This document shows positions 1 to 14,600 of a stretch of 64,000 nucleotides of DNA, one piece after another. The DNA comes from Sipunculus nudus (lineage: Eukaryota; Annelida; Sipuncula; Golfingiida; Sipunculidae), in NCBI GenBank assembly GCA_026874595.1, contig CM049319.1, positions 1,681,501 to 1,745,500 of the forward strand, written 5' to 3'. The translations under genes and the position numbers were made by a program. The notes under the pieces are model-generated. The model worked only from the letters and a program-made list of their open reading frames with translations. It was not told the origin of the DNA and searched no databases. Position 1 is the stretch's first letter; each line of letters starts with the position of its first letter.

Positions 1-1575
1 ATGTCCTTGCACAGACAACTTATTAAGATAGGTGGCATCATTGTTCATGCATATTAGCTTAAGTTCATCAAGACCCATAAGAACAACAAATTTGATGACA
101 ATCAAACCAGCCTTTCATGAGGAATCTGACAATTTGTGTGTATTTTGCATTATTTCTGGGGTGCTCAAACATACCCCCAAAACTCTGAGAATATAGGTCA
201 CTGTGACCCAATTTCAGATTTCTGGGGAGAACTTCTGAGGAAGTCTCAGGATGTTAAGTAAGAAGATTCTGGGCCCCACGGTTACGATTTGTGCCCCTCT
301 TTGGTATCGAATTTTCAATTATTCTGGGGGGGGGGGGGGGAGGGGGGTACTCCAGAGCCCCATAGCTCAGACAATATGAGTGACAGAGACCTAATTTCAG
401 GTTTCCAAGGAGACTTTTCAGTAGCCTCCCAGCATGTCAAGAAAGAAGATTCTAGATCTAGCTGTTACCATTTGTGCCCTGTTAATAGATGACCGCATCT
501 TTTAAGGTCTCAAAAATAGACAAAAAATAGTTAAAAATCGAAAAAATACAGGTGGCTCCACCAGTCTGCAGAAACTGATGAAACACTCCATGATCAATAG
601 CCATGCAAAAAATCATGGTGATCAATACATTAGTTGTTCAGATATTTGAGCTTTTGTATCAAATTTTTCATTATTCTGGGGGTTCGGAGCCCCATAGCTT
701 GAAGAATATGGGTAACAGAGACCTAATTTCAGGTTTCCAAGGAGACTTTTCATGGGTCTCCCAGCATGTCAAGAAAGAAGATTCTAGGTCAAGTCATTAC
801 GATTTGTGCCATGTTAATAGATGATCACATCTTTTCAGGTCTCAAAAGTAGATTAACAAAACAGTAAAAATTCGAAAAAATACAGGTGGCGCAATCAGTC
901 TGCAGAAACTGATGAAACACTTCATGATTAATATCCATGCAAAGAATCATGATGATCAATGCATTAGTTGTTCATATACTTTAGCTTTTGTATTAAAATT
1001 ATTCATTATTCTGGGTGGTACTTTGGAGCCCCATAGCTTGATGAATATGGGTAACAGAGACCTAATTCCAGGTTTCCAAGAATACTTTTTGTGGACCTCT
1101 CTGGATGTACAGTGAGAAGATTCTAGGTCAAGCAGTTACCATTTGTGCCCTGTTAACAGATGACGGCATCTTTTAAGGTCTCAAAAAATGAGAAAAAATA
1201 TCATAAAATAAAAATTTAAAAAATACAGGTGGTGCCCACAGTCTGTAGAAACTGATGAAACCCTCCATGATCAATATCCATGCAAAAAATCATGGTGATC
1301 AATGCATTAGTTGTTCAGATATTTGAGCTTTCGTATAAAATTTTTCATTATTCTGGGGGTACTTCAGAGCCCCATAGCTTGAAGAATATGGGTAACAGAG
1401 ACTTAATTCCAGTTTTCCAAGGAGATTTTTCATGGACCTCTCTGGATGTAAAGTAAGAAGATTCCAGGTCCAGTGGTTACGATTTGTGCCTTATTAATGG
1501 ACAGCCGGCCGGATGGCCAGACTACAGACAAAGAGTGATCGCTATAGCTCAGATGACTTACAGTCAGCTGAGCTA
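1..1575 (+). mobile_element. Tandem-core palindrome-ended element, right end, truncated by window edge
   Basis: Four to five tandem units of about 330-345 bp. Landmarks are ACAGGTGG...TCTGCAG at about 550, 882 and 1226, 'CCCATAGCTT' and 'GAGACCTAATTTCAGG'. The element ends with a GGCCGGATGGCC stretch and a terminal palindrome (1542-1575; TAGCTCAG...CTGAGCTA) followed by A-rich host DNA. The short open frames here (289-492, 603-824, 912-1115) are the same frame of successive repeat units, not genes. Same family as 40307-50382 in the opposite orientation. Confidence 0.7.
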
Positions 1576-1854
1576 AAAATGCTGTTGGTTTTATTTGAGA
1601 TTATGCCAAATATATATTAAAATCAAGTAATGGAGCCTTATCAAAGCCAAAAGGTCTGAGCTTCAGGTTATTCATCAATCTTAAATAGTCAATTTTAATA
1701 AAACTTGTTTCATTCATATTAAAGGTACAGCTTTAATATATCACCATCAATATCAGTCTCAGCTGACTTTATCTTTGAGTTCCTCATCTTTCAGCCCTTT
1801 TAGTACTTTAAATTTTCAGGCCTTTTACCCAAACACAAAACCCATACAGCTGGA

Positions 1855-2020
1855 AGACAGTCAGTGACCCATTCACTACTGCGGGGAAAGGGTGCAATCT
1901 TGTGGTAAAGAATTTGACCAGGGGTTTTATGATGGGGGACAGTCTAAACAGGACACAAACCCACAACCATTATCCTTGTGGTCACAAGTCCAGTGTCCCA
2001 ACTATTTTACCCACTCCACT
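1855..2020 (-). mobile_element. tRNA-derived SINE copy (decayed)
   Basis: Read on the minus strand, a degenerate pol III head (A-box-like near 2000, B-box-like GGTTTGTGTCC at 1951-1961) is followed by a conserved body ('CCTGGTCAAATTCTTTACCACAAG', then 'GTGAATGGGTCACTG', given here in parts). The same body occurs at 39343-39560 and 62855-63045. The rest of 1576-2445 holds nothing recognisable. Confidence 0.5.
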
Positions 2021-2445
2021 TGTTCCTCCTCAGAAAAGTAAAAGTGGAGAGGATTATGTATTACAGAAGTAGATGCATTTAATGATCAGTAAAAGATGTT
2101 GATGTAGGCTTCTTCAGTATCTGCAGATATGATACAAGTGAGAAAATGAATAATGATGACAATTTAATATAATGCAGTAATAATTTTACATAGATTAATT
2201 TCTCAGTTTTAAGTTAAAATAGAGAATCTACAATTTGTCCTTATTTCTTAATTTATGAATTATCTATTGGTGAAAGGGTCTGGACTTTGTCACTTTAAAC
2301 CTTATTAAAGTGTGTAATCCTAGCCAACACTCCCCATCCAAACACAATATGCTTGCCCCTGATATGTTTTGAAACTCGCCACATAGTTTTTATAACTTAT
2401 TTATTATTCTTCCAATAACCTGAGTATGATGTTGTGCTGACTCAC

Positions 2446-2617
2446 CCTAAAGTCTTCGAGTTTCATGTCCACCAGTTCATCCTTGGCCAGGTGACTGTAG
2501 TCGTCTGTGGGTTCAGCCTCTCCCGTTATTATATCAAAGTACACCAGTTTCTTGGAGAACTGGCTAAATGTGTTATCAAAACAGATGGTATAGTCACCCT
2601 CCTCGCTGGCTGTCACT
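2446..2617 (-). CDS. TMED-like exon 3: end of GOLD domain
   Basis: 172 bp from a TTTCAG acceptor to an AGG|GTGAGT donor. It encodes VTASEEGDYTICFDNTFSQ, whose cysteine pairs with the one in exon 1, then KLVYFDI, an acidic loop and the DMKLEDFR end of the domain. The longer open frame to 2404 is read-through into the intron. Confidence 0.85.
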
Positions 2618-5600
2618 CTGAAATGGACAATCAAGTAAAACAATCAGATGTTCCATTTTTCAAAAGGAATTTATGGTTGGCTTTCTCCAGAAATGTTATC
2701 ATTAATTAATATTAACTAACCATGCATGTTATCACCAAGTTACCTGTTTATCACAATATTAAATCTGACATATCAACTCAAGTGTACACACACATGCAAC
2801 TTAGGTTAATTTAGTTTTGTTTAAAGCAATTTGGGTAGTTTATAATAGGTTACTTACTGTGCAAAAACACATTTAGGTTGGACTATAATCCAATCTTTCC
2901 TAATTATCTCTCTGTTGCCTAGTGTATTTTATGCAGGGTTACACGTAACAATTTTTTGGCAGTATTGAAAAACAAACCTGATGTCAGTTGGGGCTTTTTC
3001 ACCAGACATTATGAGAAATAGTATCTTTTATGGCTTTCCCATGGATACAGAAAACTATATGTTAATTCAGTGAGGGCTTCAAGGGTATGAATACCCTAAA
3101 AACAGTTACATATATCTAAATATGTATATATATATTATACTTACTTGTGTTCTCCATCTGTATGTCTCATTTCAGATAAAGCCACTCTGCCCGTTGGTGT
3201 AGAGACCATGAAGTTAATATCTAGGTCCCCTCCATCTATAACCTGCATTAAAATATAAACATTAGTAGCATCACATGAGCATCACACTCTCTTCTTTTTA
3301 TCAAACAAATACCTATACTTATCCATCGTGCACATAAGACAACCATCTACATTCAAAGAACCTGCAAAAGCTCCATTTGCATGTAACAGGACTTGATATA
3401 GAGAATTCACTGTATGAGTATTTTGACTTGCATAACCTAACAAGGGACCCATGGGTCATGGTGCTCAGCTGAAGTTTGAAATTTTAGTAAATGCAAAATA
3501 TGCTGATTTCTATTGTAATGTTTTTCATATATAAGCATAAGAGATTCTAAGAGGAAATGGCCCTCCTACTTGGTTATAGTAAAGTTCTAAATACATGATT
3601 GCAAAACTAATACTTGGATAAGACTGTCATGAAGAAAAACAGTAAAAGTTTTGAGATACTGTGATGCATATGAAAATTTACAGATGGACAGGCAAGTGAA
3701 CAGAATGAAAGGATACCTTTATTTCAATTTCAGGGGAATTATGCATTTAAGTTTATATTAAACCCTATTTTTTTAAGCATATCCACTTTTTCCATTAATA
3801 GTTTTTATCAAATCCATTTTTTTTTATTTACAAGTTTTATAAATTTGTAACAAGGGACCTGTGGGTCAGGGCGCTCACCTGTTATTTATGATAAAAAAAT
3901 ATGATTGAGAAATGAGGCACATGCTGGTTTTATGTGGTAATAAAAATAAGCTGTATTATGAGTTGTTGTTGTTTAGCTTATGTATGATTTTGATAGTACC
4001 TTTGGAGACAGGGAAGAGGATTGATTTCATTTATTTTATTAACAAATGGAGTACTATTGTCACACAGATTTTGACTTGGCCATATAACTTATAAGCAGAA
4101 CATTTAATATAAGAGTTTAACGATTTATTAAAAAAAATTACAAATATTGTCCCAAATATAATTTTTTATTAAAAATAATAAGAGAATAGTATGATTTTTT
4201 CAAATAAAATATAACTGAAATGATTATTAAAATAATATTAAAGAATATATTCATGAATGCATTCATTAATACATTTTGAAAGTATTTGCACTGGTATTCA
4301 TATACTTTCATTTTTACCTGAATTCCCATTCTTTATGCAAGAAATTTTATAATGGAGTACATAATCATATTCGTATTAAAATACAATTACAAAGTATTCG
4401 CACCATGTCTGGTATTTATTCAGTTTTCACCAAACAATGATGTTGAGAATCCAGAATAAACAAAATTCACACATTTAAATAATGATCATAAGTACCTGGT
4501 TTTATGGCTTTTATTTATATTAAAAAATAACTGTAAAAAATTCATTTTGGACTAATTTCACATCAATGTACACACTAGACACAGTAGGAATCTAGATTAA
4601 TATTATCAACTGCATCTTTGTCTATCATTAATTTCCTTCATATGATCCCTAATGATTAGTAATGAATAATATGATTTACTTCTTTATCATTAAAATTGAA
4701 CTGAAAAATGCCATAGGTGACTGCATGGTGTTATTTGGAATACGTGACATTCTACCCATCGATACAAGATTCTTATATCATCAGTAACTGCAAGTTAATT
4801 TCCTGTTATTATAAACTAACAAATTCCTTTTCTATTTTTCTTTAATTTGTTATTAAAAACCAATAAAAATTTATTAATTTATTGTTTATTGTTATGTTGT
4901 TGGTTAAAACTACTAGATGAGTAGGGTTGGACACCTGGATCAACTGTGGCTGGCCATAAGCTGCCTGGATTCCGTGTATGCCTCGCCTCAAGCATGCATA
5001 ATACAGGTGACTCAAGAGGGGCTGGAGAGAGCCAAAGTCTGACAGGGTCTCATAAAAAACATTAATACAAGCTACAATTTTTGGCCAATTTCTTTCAGCT
5101 TTCTAAACTAAAAAGCTGAAATCCTTATGTGTGCATGATATGAAAATTATATCAACAGTGCTCAAAGGAAACAAACGTGCCATGGTCAAAGTTGGGCAAA
5201 ATTTAACGTACTAATTTTATATTTATACCAATAACTTATAAAATTTGAAAAATTCATAACTAATTTTGGGTATTCAATTGAATCTTGATTAAATAATGTT
5301 ACATCCCTGACAAAAAAAATCTCTAGCTTCAGCAATCCCCTTGTTAAGGGAGTAAATATATTTCTTGATTTTTTACAAAGTGCATTATGTTTGGGCCAAT
5401 AACTTAAAACAATTACGCAATACTGACATCATTTCTGGCATGTGCATAGAGAATGTATAGAAAAATATGTATATTATATATGATTAAATTCAGATCAGTG
5501 GTTTTGATATTAGGCAGTCTTGAAGTGTAACAATGGGTTTTTAATGGAAAAATGAAGTTTTTCATTAATATCTCAAAGGTATTAAGTCCTAGTGACCAAA

Positions 5601-8600
5601 TTCTTGGCATGGTAGGGGATTTTGGAGACATCTAACTGTATGCCGAATTTAAGGAACTTAGAGCTGAAGCTGGGGTGCTGAGCTCTTGCAAACTGCATAA
5701 CACTAGCTTGATGTAAACAATATGTTACATGGTGCTTGAAAACTTGAATAAAATCTACAGTTTTTGTTCAACTGGTTTAAAATTTTTGGTGGTAACAGTT
5801 GAAATGCTAACAATACATGCTGTGAAAATTAAATCCACAGTACTTACAGGGAAAAAAATGTGCCATGGTCAAATTTGGGCAAAATTTAAGGTACCAATTT
5901 TTTATTTTTATTAATATTCTAAAAAATTTAAAAGATTTTCATCTAATTTTGGGTATACAATTTAATTTTGATTAATTAAAGTTATATAACTGGAAAAAAG
6001 GTCCATAGCTTTTAACATTTTTTGTGTTAAGTGATCAAATATCTTTCCTGATTTTTTACAAAATGTATTATGTTTGGGCCCATAACTTTTTAAAATTAAA
6101 TAATACAGACATAATTTCTGGCATGTACATAGGAACTATATAGAGGAATATTTATGGTAAATACGAGGAAAAACAGATGAGTGGTTTTTATATTAGGCAG
6201 TCCTGAAGTGTGAAAATAGGTTTTTAATAAAAAATTGAGGTTTTTCCTTAATTTCTCAAAGGAACGAAGTTGCAAAGACCCAGTTTCGGCTTGGTAGGAG
6301 ATCTTGGGGACATCTAACATTATGCCGAATTTTGGTTTCCTAGGTCTTACGGTTTCAAAATGTGCCACATCTATGGACGGACGGACGACAGACAATGGAC
6401 CACGACTATAGCTCAGATGACTTATAGTCAGCTGAGCTAAAAAATTGAGGTTTTCCTTAATTTCTAAAAAGAATGAAGTCGCAAAGACCCAGTTTTCGGC
6501 TTGGTAGGAGATCTTGGGGACATCTAACATTATGCCGAATTTAGGATTCCTAGGTCTTACGGTTTCAAAACGTGCCACATCTACGGACGGACGGATGACG
6601 GACAATGGACCACGACTATAGCTCAGATGACTTATAGTCAGCTGAGCTAAAAAATTGAGGTTTTTCCTTAATTTCTAAAAAGAACGAAGTCGCAAAGACC
6701 CAGTTTTCGGCTTGGTAGGAGATCTTGGGGACATCTAACATTATGCCAAATTTTGGATTCCTAGGTCTTAGGGTTTCAAAATGTGCCACATCTACGGACA
6801 GACAGATGGACGGACGACGGACAATGGACCACGACTATAGCTCAGATGACTTATAGTCAGCTGAGCTAATAAAAGAAGGGACCCATGGGTCACGGTGCTC
6901 AGCTGATCTTGATTTGACTATAAATGTTTCTCCACTGTGATACTATATCGAGTCGATAAAGCTTATGAATATCATGGACATGTTGGGCTATTATAAAGGA
7001 ATGTAATGCAATATGTGAGTAAATGATAAATGAAATTACCTGACTGATGGATAAATAGAGTTAAATATAGTGGTTTATTTTTTTATTTATTTAGGAGGGG
7101 TTGAAAATTGTGATATATTTGAGCAAATATGAATGCAATGACAGCAGTAATAAGCAGTAGTAGAATGATGATAAGGCTATTTGTAGAAGTATCTAAAGTG
7201 TATGGTAGTCTGCAAGCTTTCAATTTGACAGATATGATGTTAGATTAACTATGCTGATGAAGTGATTTATGAATTTGTGACTGTATGACACAATATCTTT
7301 TTAGTCTTGACAAGGTACATTATTGTGATGCCCACTATGTCTACATATTACACAATATTGACATAATTTCTGGCATGTACCTATGGACGAATAGTTATAC
7401 AAAATATTAAAGTATGAATATATCTGATTCATCTTGTTCTTGCTTACTGAGGCTGACTTTGGGATGGGGTTCGGAGAAGGGAAAATTGAGGGCAGCACGA
7501 AGGTGGATGTAGAAATATTCTGTTGTAATGTTTTTCATTTATATAAGAATATGAAAAGCTAAGAGGAAAGGGGCCCTCCTACTTGGTTATAATAAAGTTC
7601 TAAATATATGATTGCAAACTAATACTCTGACAAGACTGTCATGAAGTAAAACAGTAAAATTTTGAGATACTGTGATGCATATGAAAATTTACAGATGGAC
7701 AGGCAAGTGGACAGAATGGACTAATACCTTTATTTCACTTTCAAGGGAATAATGCATTTAAGTTTATATATAATCCTATTTTTTTTAAGCATATCCACTT
7801 TTTTCAATTAAGAAGTTTTTATCTGAATCATTTTTTTATTTACAGGTTTTATAAATTTTTAATAAAAAAAACCTGAAAATATAAGTTAAAATATTAGAAT
7901 TGTTGCAAAGGTTGCAATCATTATATATACAGAGTGTAGCTCATACTGGGTCATATTATGCATACACATATATTTTATTATTTTTAAATCATAAATGTTT
8001 AAACTGAATTTAAAAGAAAATAATGCCACAACATTGCATCTACAAGAATATTCCTTGAATCACTATTAAAAAGTTTTGCACATTGGAGTTTTCAAGTACA
8101 TGCTTAATTTTATTCACCAAAATAAAATAAAAGTAAATTTGATCAAATAAACCATCTTTTCAAATAAAGTATACACACTGTTGGTTGAATGAGTGACAAA
8201 CAATATCATTGTACTGATTACTATCCCAGTTTTAATTTATTACTGGAATTAATAGTCAATTTCACACCTGGTGACGTTTTTACTCTTCTGAAGTAAGGAA
8301 TTACTTATCTGATGAACATCCACACTTTCATAGCAAAACACCACTTTGTGGACACAATTAAATGTACACTTTAATCACTGTAACCCTGGTGGTACAATAC
8401 AAAATCTAAAATGTAGCACAGCCTAGAATAAGAATGAATCAAATACAGAAAATAATAACATTCATCTAGTTTATGCACCATCTGGGGGGGGGGGGGGAGT
8501 GCAGGGCAGAGGGGAAGCCTGCTGGTAGTGGCCAGGCTGACCCAAGGCAAGCTGCCTTGGGTGGGTTACATAATGCAAGTGAAGGCTGTACTACTAGGTG

Positions 8601-11600
8601 GGCTAGATGTAAACAACACTTGACATGGTGTATAAAAAACATGAATAAAAGCTATTCTTTCCAATCAATTTCTTTGAAATTTCAGATTTTTAAAGATTAA
8701 ATCCTTATGTATATATGCTGTGAAAATTAAATCAACAATGCCAAAGTTGGACAAAATTTAAGGTACTGATTTTTTATTTACGCTAATAACTTGAAAAATT
8801 TGCAAAATTCAGATCTAATTTTGGGTAAACAATTGAATCTTGATTAAATAAAGTTATATTCCTGAAAAAAAGTCTCTAAGTTCAGCAATTCTCATGTTAG
8901 GTGAGTAAATATATTTCCTGTTTTTTTTTTTAAAAATTGCATTATGTTTTGGCCCATAACTTCAAAATAATACCCAATACTGACCTAATTTTTGGTATGT
9001 TCATAGAAAATGTATGAAAGAATGTGAATACTAAATACGATCAAAAACAGATCAGTGGTTTTGATATTAGGCAGCCTTGAAGTGTAACAATGGCTTTTTT
9101 TATGGAAAACAGAGTTTTTTTCCTTAATATCTCGAAGGGACGAAGTCCTAATGACCCAATTTTCGGTATGGTAGGAGATTTTGGGGACATCTAAAATTAT
9201 GCCAACAGCCTGGGGAGCATAGAGATGTGTGCACTGAATGACCTACAGTCATCAAAGTGGACTGCTTGACAATGTAAGGGAATACAACAAGAGCCTCCAA
9301 AAAAATTCAATAACTAGCCTAATTTTGCAGCTTTTATTTTCAAATTTCAGATTTTAACAGATTAAATCCTTATGTATACATGCTGTGAAAATTAAATCCA
9401 CAGTACTTACAGGAAAAAAACGTGCCGTGGCCAAAGTTGGGCAAAATTTAAGGTACCAATTTTATATTTTTGCCAATATTTAAACAAATTTAACAGATTT
9501 TGATCTAATTTTTGGTATACAATTAAATTTTGATTAATTAAAGTTGTATTCAAGAAAAAAGTCCCTACCTTAAACACTTTTGGTCTTAAGTGACCAATTA
9601 TCTTCCTGATTTTTTTACAAAGTCCATCATGTTTGGGCCCATAACTTTTTTAAATTATATAATACTGACTTAATATCTGGCATGTACATAGGAACTATAT
9701 AGAGGAATATTTATGGTTAATATGAAGAAAATCAGATGAGTGGTTTTGATATTAGGCAGTCTTGAAGTGTGAAAATAGATTTCTAATAAAAAATTGAGGC
9801 TTTTCCTTAATATCTCAAAGGAACGAAGTCCTATTGACCCAATTTTTGGCATGGTAGGAGATTATGGGGACATCTAACTGTATGCCGAAATTCAGATTCG
9901 TAGGTCCAACGGTGTCGAAACGTGCCAGTCTTACGGACGGACATCCAGACGGACAGACAGACAGACGGACGGACGGACGGACGGACAGACAGACAGACAG
10001 ACGGACGGATGACGGACAATGGACCATGACTATAGCTCAGATGACTTATAGTCAGCTGAGCTAAAAACAATTAACAAGGGACCTATGGGTCACGGTGCTC
10101 AGCTGTTATATATGATAAAAAAATATGATTTAGAAATGAGGCACATGTTACAAATATTGTCCCAGATATAATTTTTATTAAAAATAATAAGAGAATCGTA
10201 TGATTTTTAAAACTTCTCAATCACCACAATAACTGAAATGATTATTAAAATAATATTAAAGAATATATTCATGAATGCATTCATGAATACATTTGGAAAG
10301 TATTTGCACTGGTATTTATATACTTTCATTTTTACCTGAATTCCCAATCTTTATGCAAGAAATTTTATAATGGAGTACATATTCATATTCGTATTTAAAT
10401 ACAATTGCAAAGTATTCCCACCATGTCTGGTATTTATTCAGTTTTCACCAAACAATGGTGTTGAGAATCCAGAATGTACAAAATTCACACATTTAAATAA
10501 TGATCATAAGTACCTGGTTTTATGGCTTTTATTTATATAAAAAAAAAATAAATGTGATATATTTATTTTGGACTAATTTCACATCAATGTACACACTAGA
10601 CACAGTAGGAATCTAGATTAATATTATCAACTGCATCTTTGTCTATCATTAATTTCCTTCATATGATCCCTAATGATTAATAATGAATAATATGATTTAC
10701 TTTTTTATTATTAAAATTGAACTGAAAAATGTCATAGGTGACTGCATGGTGTTATTTGGAATACGTGACATTCTATCCATCAATACAAGATTCTTATATC
10801 ATCAGTAACTGCAAGTTAATCCCCTATTATTATAAACTAACAAATTTCTTTTCTATTTTTCTTTAATTTGTTATTAAAAACCATTAAAAATTGATTAATT
10901 TATTGTTTTTTGTTATGTTATTGGTTAAAACTACTAGATGAGTTGGGTTGGACACCTGGATCAACTGTGGCTGGCCATAAGCTGCCTTGCTGCCAAGTAT
11001 ATGCCTCGCCTCAAGCGTGCATAATTTGCTGAAAGTTCAACAAGGTCAACATACAGGTGACTCAAGAGTGGCTGGAGGGAGCCAAGGTCTGACATGGTCT
11101 CATAAAAACATTAATAAAAGCTACAATTTTTAGCCAATTCCTTTAAGCTTTCTAAACTAAAAAGCTGAAATCCTTATGTGTGCATGATATGAAAATTATA
11201 TAAACAGAGCTCACATGAAACAAAAGTGAAATGGTCAAAGTTGGGCAAAATTTAAGGTACTAATTTTATATTTATGCTAATAACTTATAAAATTTGAAAA
11301 ATTCAGAACTAATTTTGGGAATACAATTGAATCTTGATTAAATAATGTTATATCCCTGGTAAAAAATGTCTACCTTCAGCAATTTTCATGTTAAGAGAGT
11401 AAATATATTTCTTGATTTTTTACAAAGTGCATTATGTTTGGGCCCATAACTTAAAAAAATTACGCAATACTGACATCTCTTCTGGCATGTGCACAGAGAA
11501 TGTATAGAAAAACATGTATAATATATATGTTTAAATTCAGATCAGTGGTTTTGATATTAGGCAGTATTGAAGTGTAACAATGGGTTTTTAATTGAAAAAT

Positions 11601-14600
11601 GAAGTTTTTCATTAATATCTCAAAGGTATTAAGTCCTAGTGACCAAATTCTTGGCATGGTAGGGAATTTTGGAGACATCTAATTGTATGCCAAATTTTAG
11701 GAACTGAGAGCTTAAGCTGGGGAGCTGAGCTCTTGCAAACTGCATAACACTAGCCTGATGTAAACAATATGTTACATGGTGCTTGAAAATCTACAGATTT
11801 TGATCAACTGGTTTCAAATTTTTGGTGTTAACAGACAAAATGCTCACAAAAACATGCTGAGAAAATTAAATCCACAGGACTTACAGGAAAAAAACGTGCC
11901 ATGGTCAAAGTTAGGCAAAATTTAAGGTACCAATTTTTTATTTTTGTTAATATTTTAAAATATTTAAAAGATTTTGATCTAATTTTGGGTATACAATTTA
12001 ATTTTGATTAATTAAAGTTATATTACTTGAAAAAAAGTCCATAGCTTTAACAAGTTTTGTGTTAAGTGATCAAATATCTTTCCTGATTTTTTACAAAATG
12101 CATTATGTTCTGGCCCATAACTTTCTTAAATTATATAATACAGACATAATTTCAGGCATGTACATAGGAACTATATAGAGGAATATTTATGGTAAATATG
12201 AGGAAAAACAGATGAGTGGTTTTGATATTAGGCAGCCCTGAAGTGTGAAAATAGGTTTTTAATAAAAAAATTGAGGTTTTTCCTTAATTTCTCAAAGGAA
12301 CAAAGTCGCAAAGACCCAGTTTTTGGCTTGGTAGGAGATCTTGGGGACATCTAACACTATGCCGAATTTTGGATTCCTAGGTCTTACGGTTTCAAAACGT
12401 GCCACATCTACGGACGGATGGACGGACGGACGGACGGACGGACAGACGGACGACGGACAATGGACCACGACTATAGCTCAGATGACTTATAGTCAGCTGA
12501 GCTAAAAATTATTGATTTATTGTTTATTGTTATGTTGTTTTTCAAAACAACTACTAGATGAGTTGGGTTGGACACCTGGATCAACTGTAGCTGGGCTTTA
12601 GCTGCCTGGCTGCCCCAGTGTATGCTTCGCTCAAGCATGCATAATCTGATGAAAGGTCAACAAGGTCAACATACAGGTGACTGAAGAAGGGCTGGATTGA
12701 GCCTGGGTCTGACATGGTCTCATAAAAACATTAATAAAAGCTACAATATCTGGCCAATTTCTTTCAGCTTTCCAAACTACAAAGATGAAATCCTTATGTG
12801 AGCATGATTTGAAAATTATATCAACAGTGCTCTCAGGAAACAAGCGTGTTATGGTCAAAGTTGGGCAAAATTTAAGGTACTAATTTTATATTTATACTAA
12901 TAACTTATAAAATTTGAAAAATTCAGAACTAATTTTTGGTATTCAATTGAATCTTGATTAAATAATGTTACATCCCTGACAAAAAATCTCTAGCTTCAGC
13001 AATCCTCTTGTTAAGGGAGTAAATATATTTCTTGATTTTTTAAAAAGTGCATTATGTTTGGGCCCATAACTAAAACAATTACGCAATACTGACATCATTT
13101 CTGGCATGTGCATAGCAAATGTATAGAAAAATATATATATTATATATGATCAAAGTCAGATCAGTGGTTTTGGTATTAGGCAGTCTTACAGTGTAACAAT
13201 GGGTTTTAAATGGAAAAGTTTTTCATTAATATTTCGAAGGAATCAAGTCCTAGTGATCAAATTCTTGGCATTGTGGGGGATTTTGGAGACATCTAACTGT
13301 ATGCCAAATTTAAGAACTTAGAGCTGAAGCTGGGGAGCTGAGCTCTAGCAAACTGCATAACACTAGCTTGATGTAATCAATAGGAGTCATGGTGCTTGAA
13401 AACTTGAATCAAATCTACAGTTTTTGATCAACTGGTTTAAAATTTTTGGTGTTAACAGACAAAATCCTAACAAAAACATGCTGTGAAAATTAACTCCACA
13501 GTACTTACAGGAAAAAAATGTGCCATGGTCAAACTTGGGCTAAATTTAAGGTACCAATTTTATATTTTTGCCAATATTTAAAAACATTTAACAGATTTTG
13601 ATCTAATTTTTTGGTATACAATTAAATTTTGATCAATTAAAGTTGTATTATTGAAAAAAAGTCCCTACCTTAAACACTTTTGGTCTTAGGTGACCAAATA
13701 TCTTTCTTGAATTTTTTACAGGGTCCATTATGTTTTGGCCCATAACTTTTTGAAATTAAATAATACTGACTTAATTTCTGGCATGTACATAGGAACTATA
13801 TATAGGAATATTTATGGTAAATATGAAGAAAACCAGATGAGTTGTTTTGATATGAGGCAGTCCTGAAGTGTGAAAATAGATTTCTAATAAAAAATTGAGG
13901 TTTTTCCTTAATATCTCGAAGGAACTAAGTCCTACTGACCCAATTTTTGGCATGGTAGGAGATTTTGGGGACATCTAACTGTATGGCGAATTTCAGATTC
14001 ATCGGTCAAATGGTGTCGAAACTTGCCAGTCTTACGGACAGACATCCGGATGGACGGACGACGGACAATGGACCACAACTATAGCTTCGATCACTTATAG
14101 TCAGCTGAGCTAATCACTGAACCAAAACCATTTGAACAAACTTGAATTATCAACATCTAATGATAATTAATGTGTGAGATTTAAGAATTTGGCCCAGTTG
14201 TTTTTTAGAAGATCTTTGTAGCCACTGAGCTAAAATGGGCTGTTATGGCATATGACTAAATTCAGCTTCCCATAATTTGGCCAAAAGTCACTGAACTGAG
14301 ACCATTTGATCAAACTTCAGAAAGCACTACCCTAGGATCATTTCTGTGCGATATTAAACAATTTGGCATTATGGTTTCGAGAAGAAGTTTTTTGTTGCTG
14401 TCAGTATGATACAGGCACTGATGACCCCTTGTAAAAAAAGGCCAGTGCAGGTGGCGCCACCAATACCTCAATTTCAAATATGACAACATTGGCATAAAAT
14501 TTGGTGATGATAGCTCCTGCCGTTTCTGAGATTGTAATTTTAGTATGCTTTTTTGGACAGATGACTAAGTTCAACTTCCTGTAACTTGGCCAAAAATCAC

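Noticed and set aside
1-2445. Search for TMED coiled-coil and membrane exons
   Set aside because: No minus-strand segment with the expected ARDRN-type or hydrophobic helix motif and splice sites was found; the exons are presumed outside the window.
6096-6605. 169-codon minus-strand open frame with internal repeats
   Set aside because: It spans the triplicated element right end. The same residues recur at 9670-9852, 13771-13974 and 47615-47800 as repeat translation.
9815-10070. Ser-Val-Arg-Pro-rich frames on both strands
   Set aside because: Direct translation of the ACGG/ACAG microsatellite in several frames.
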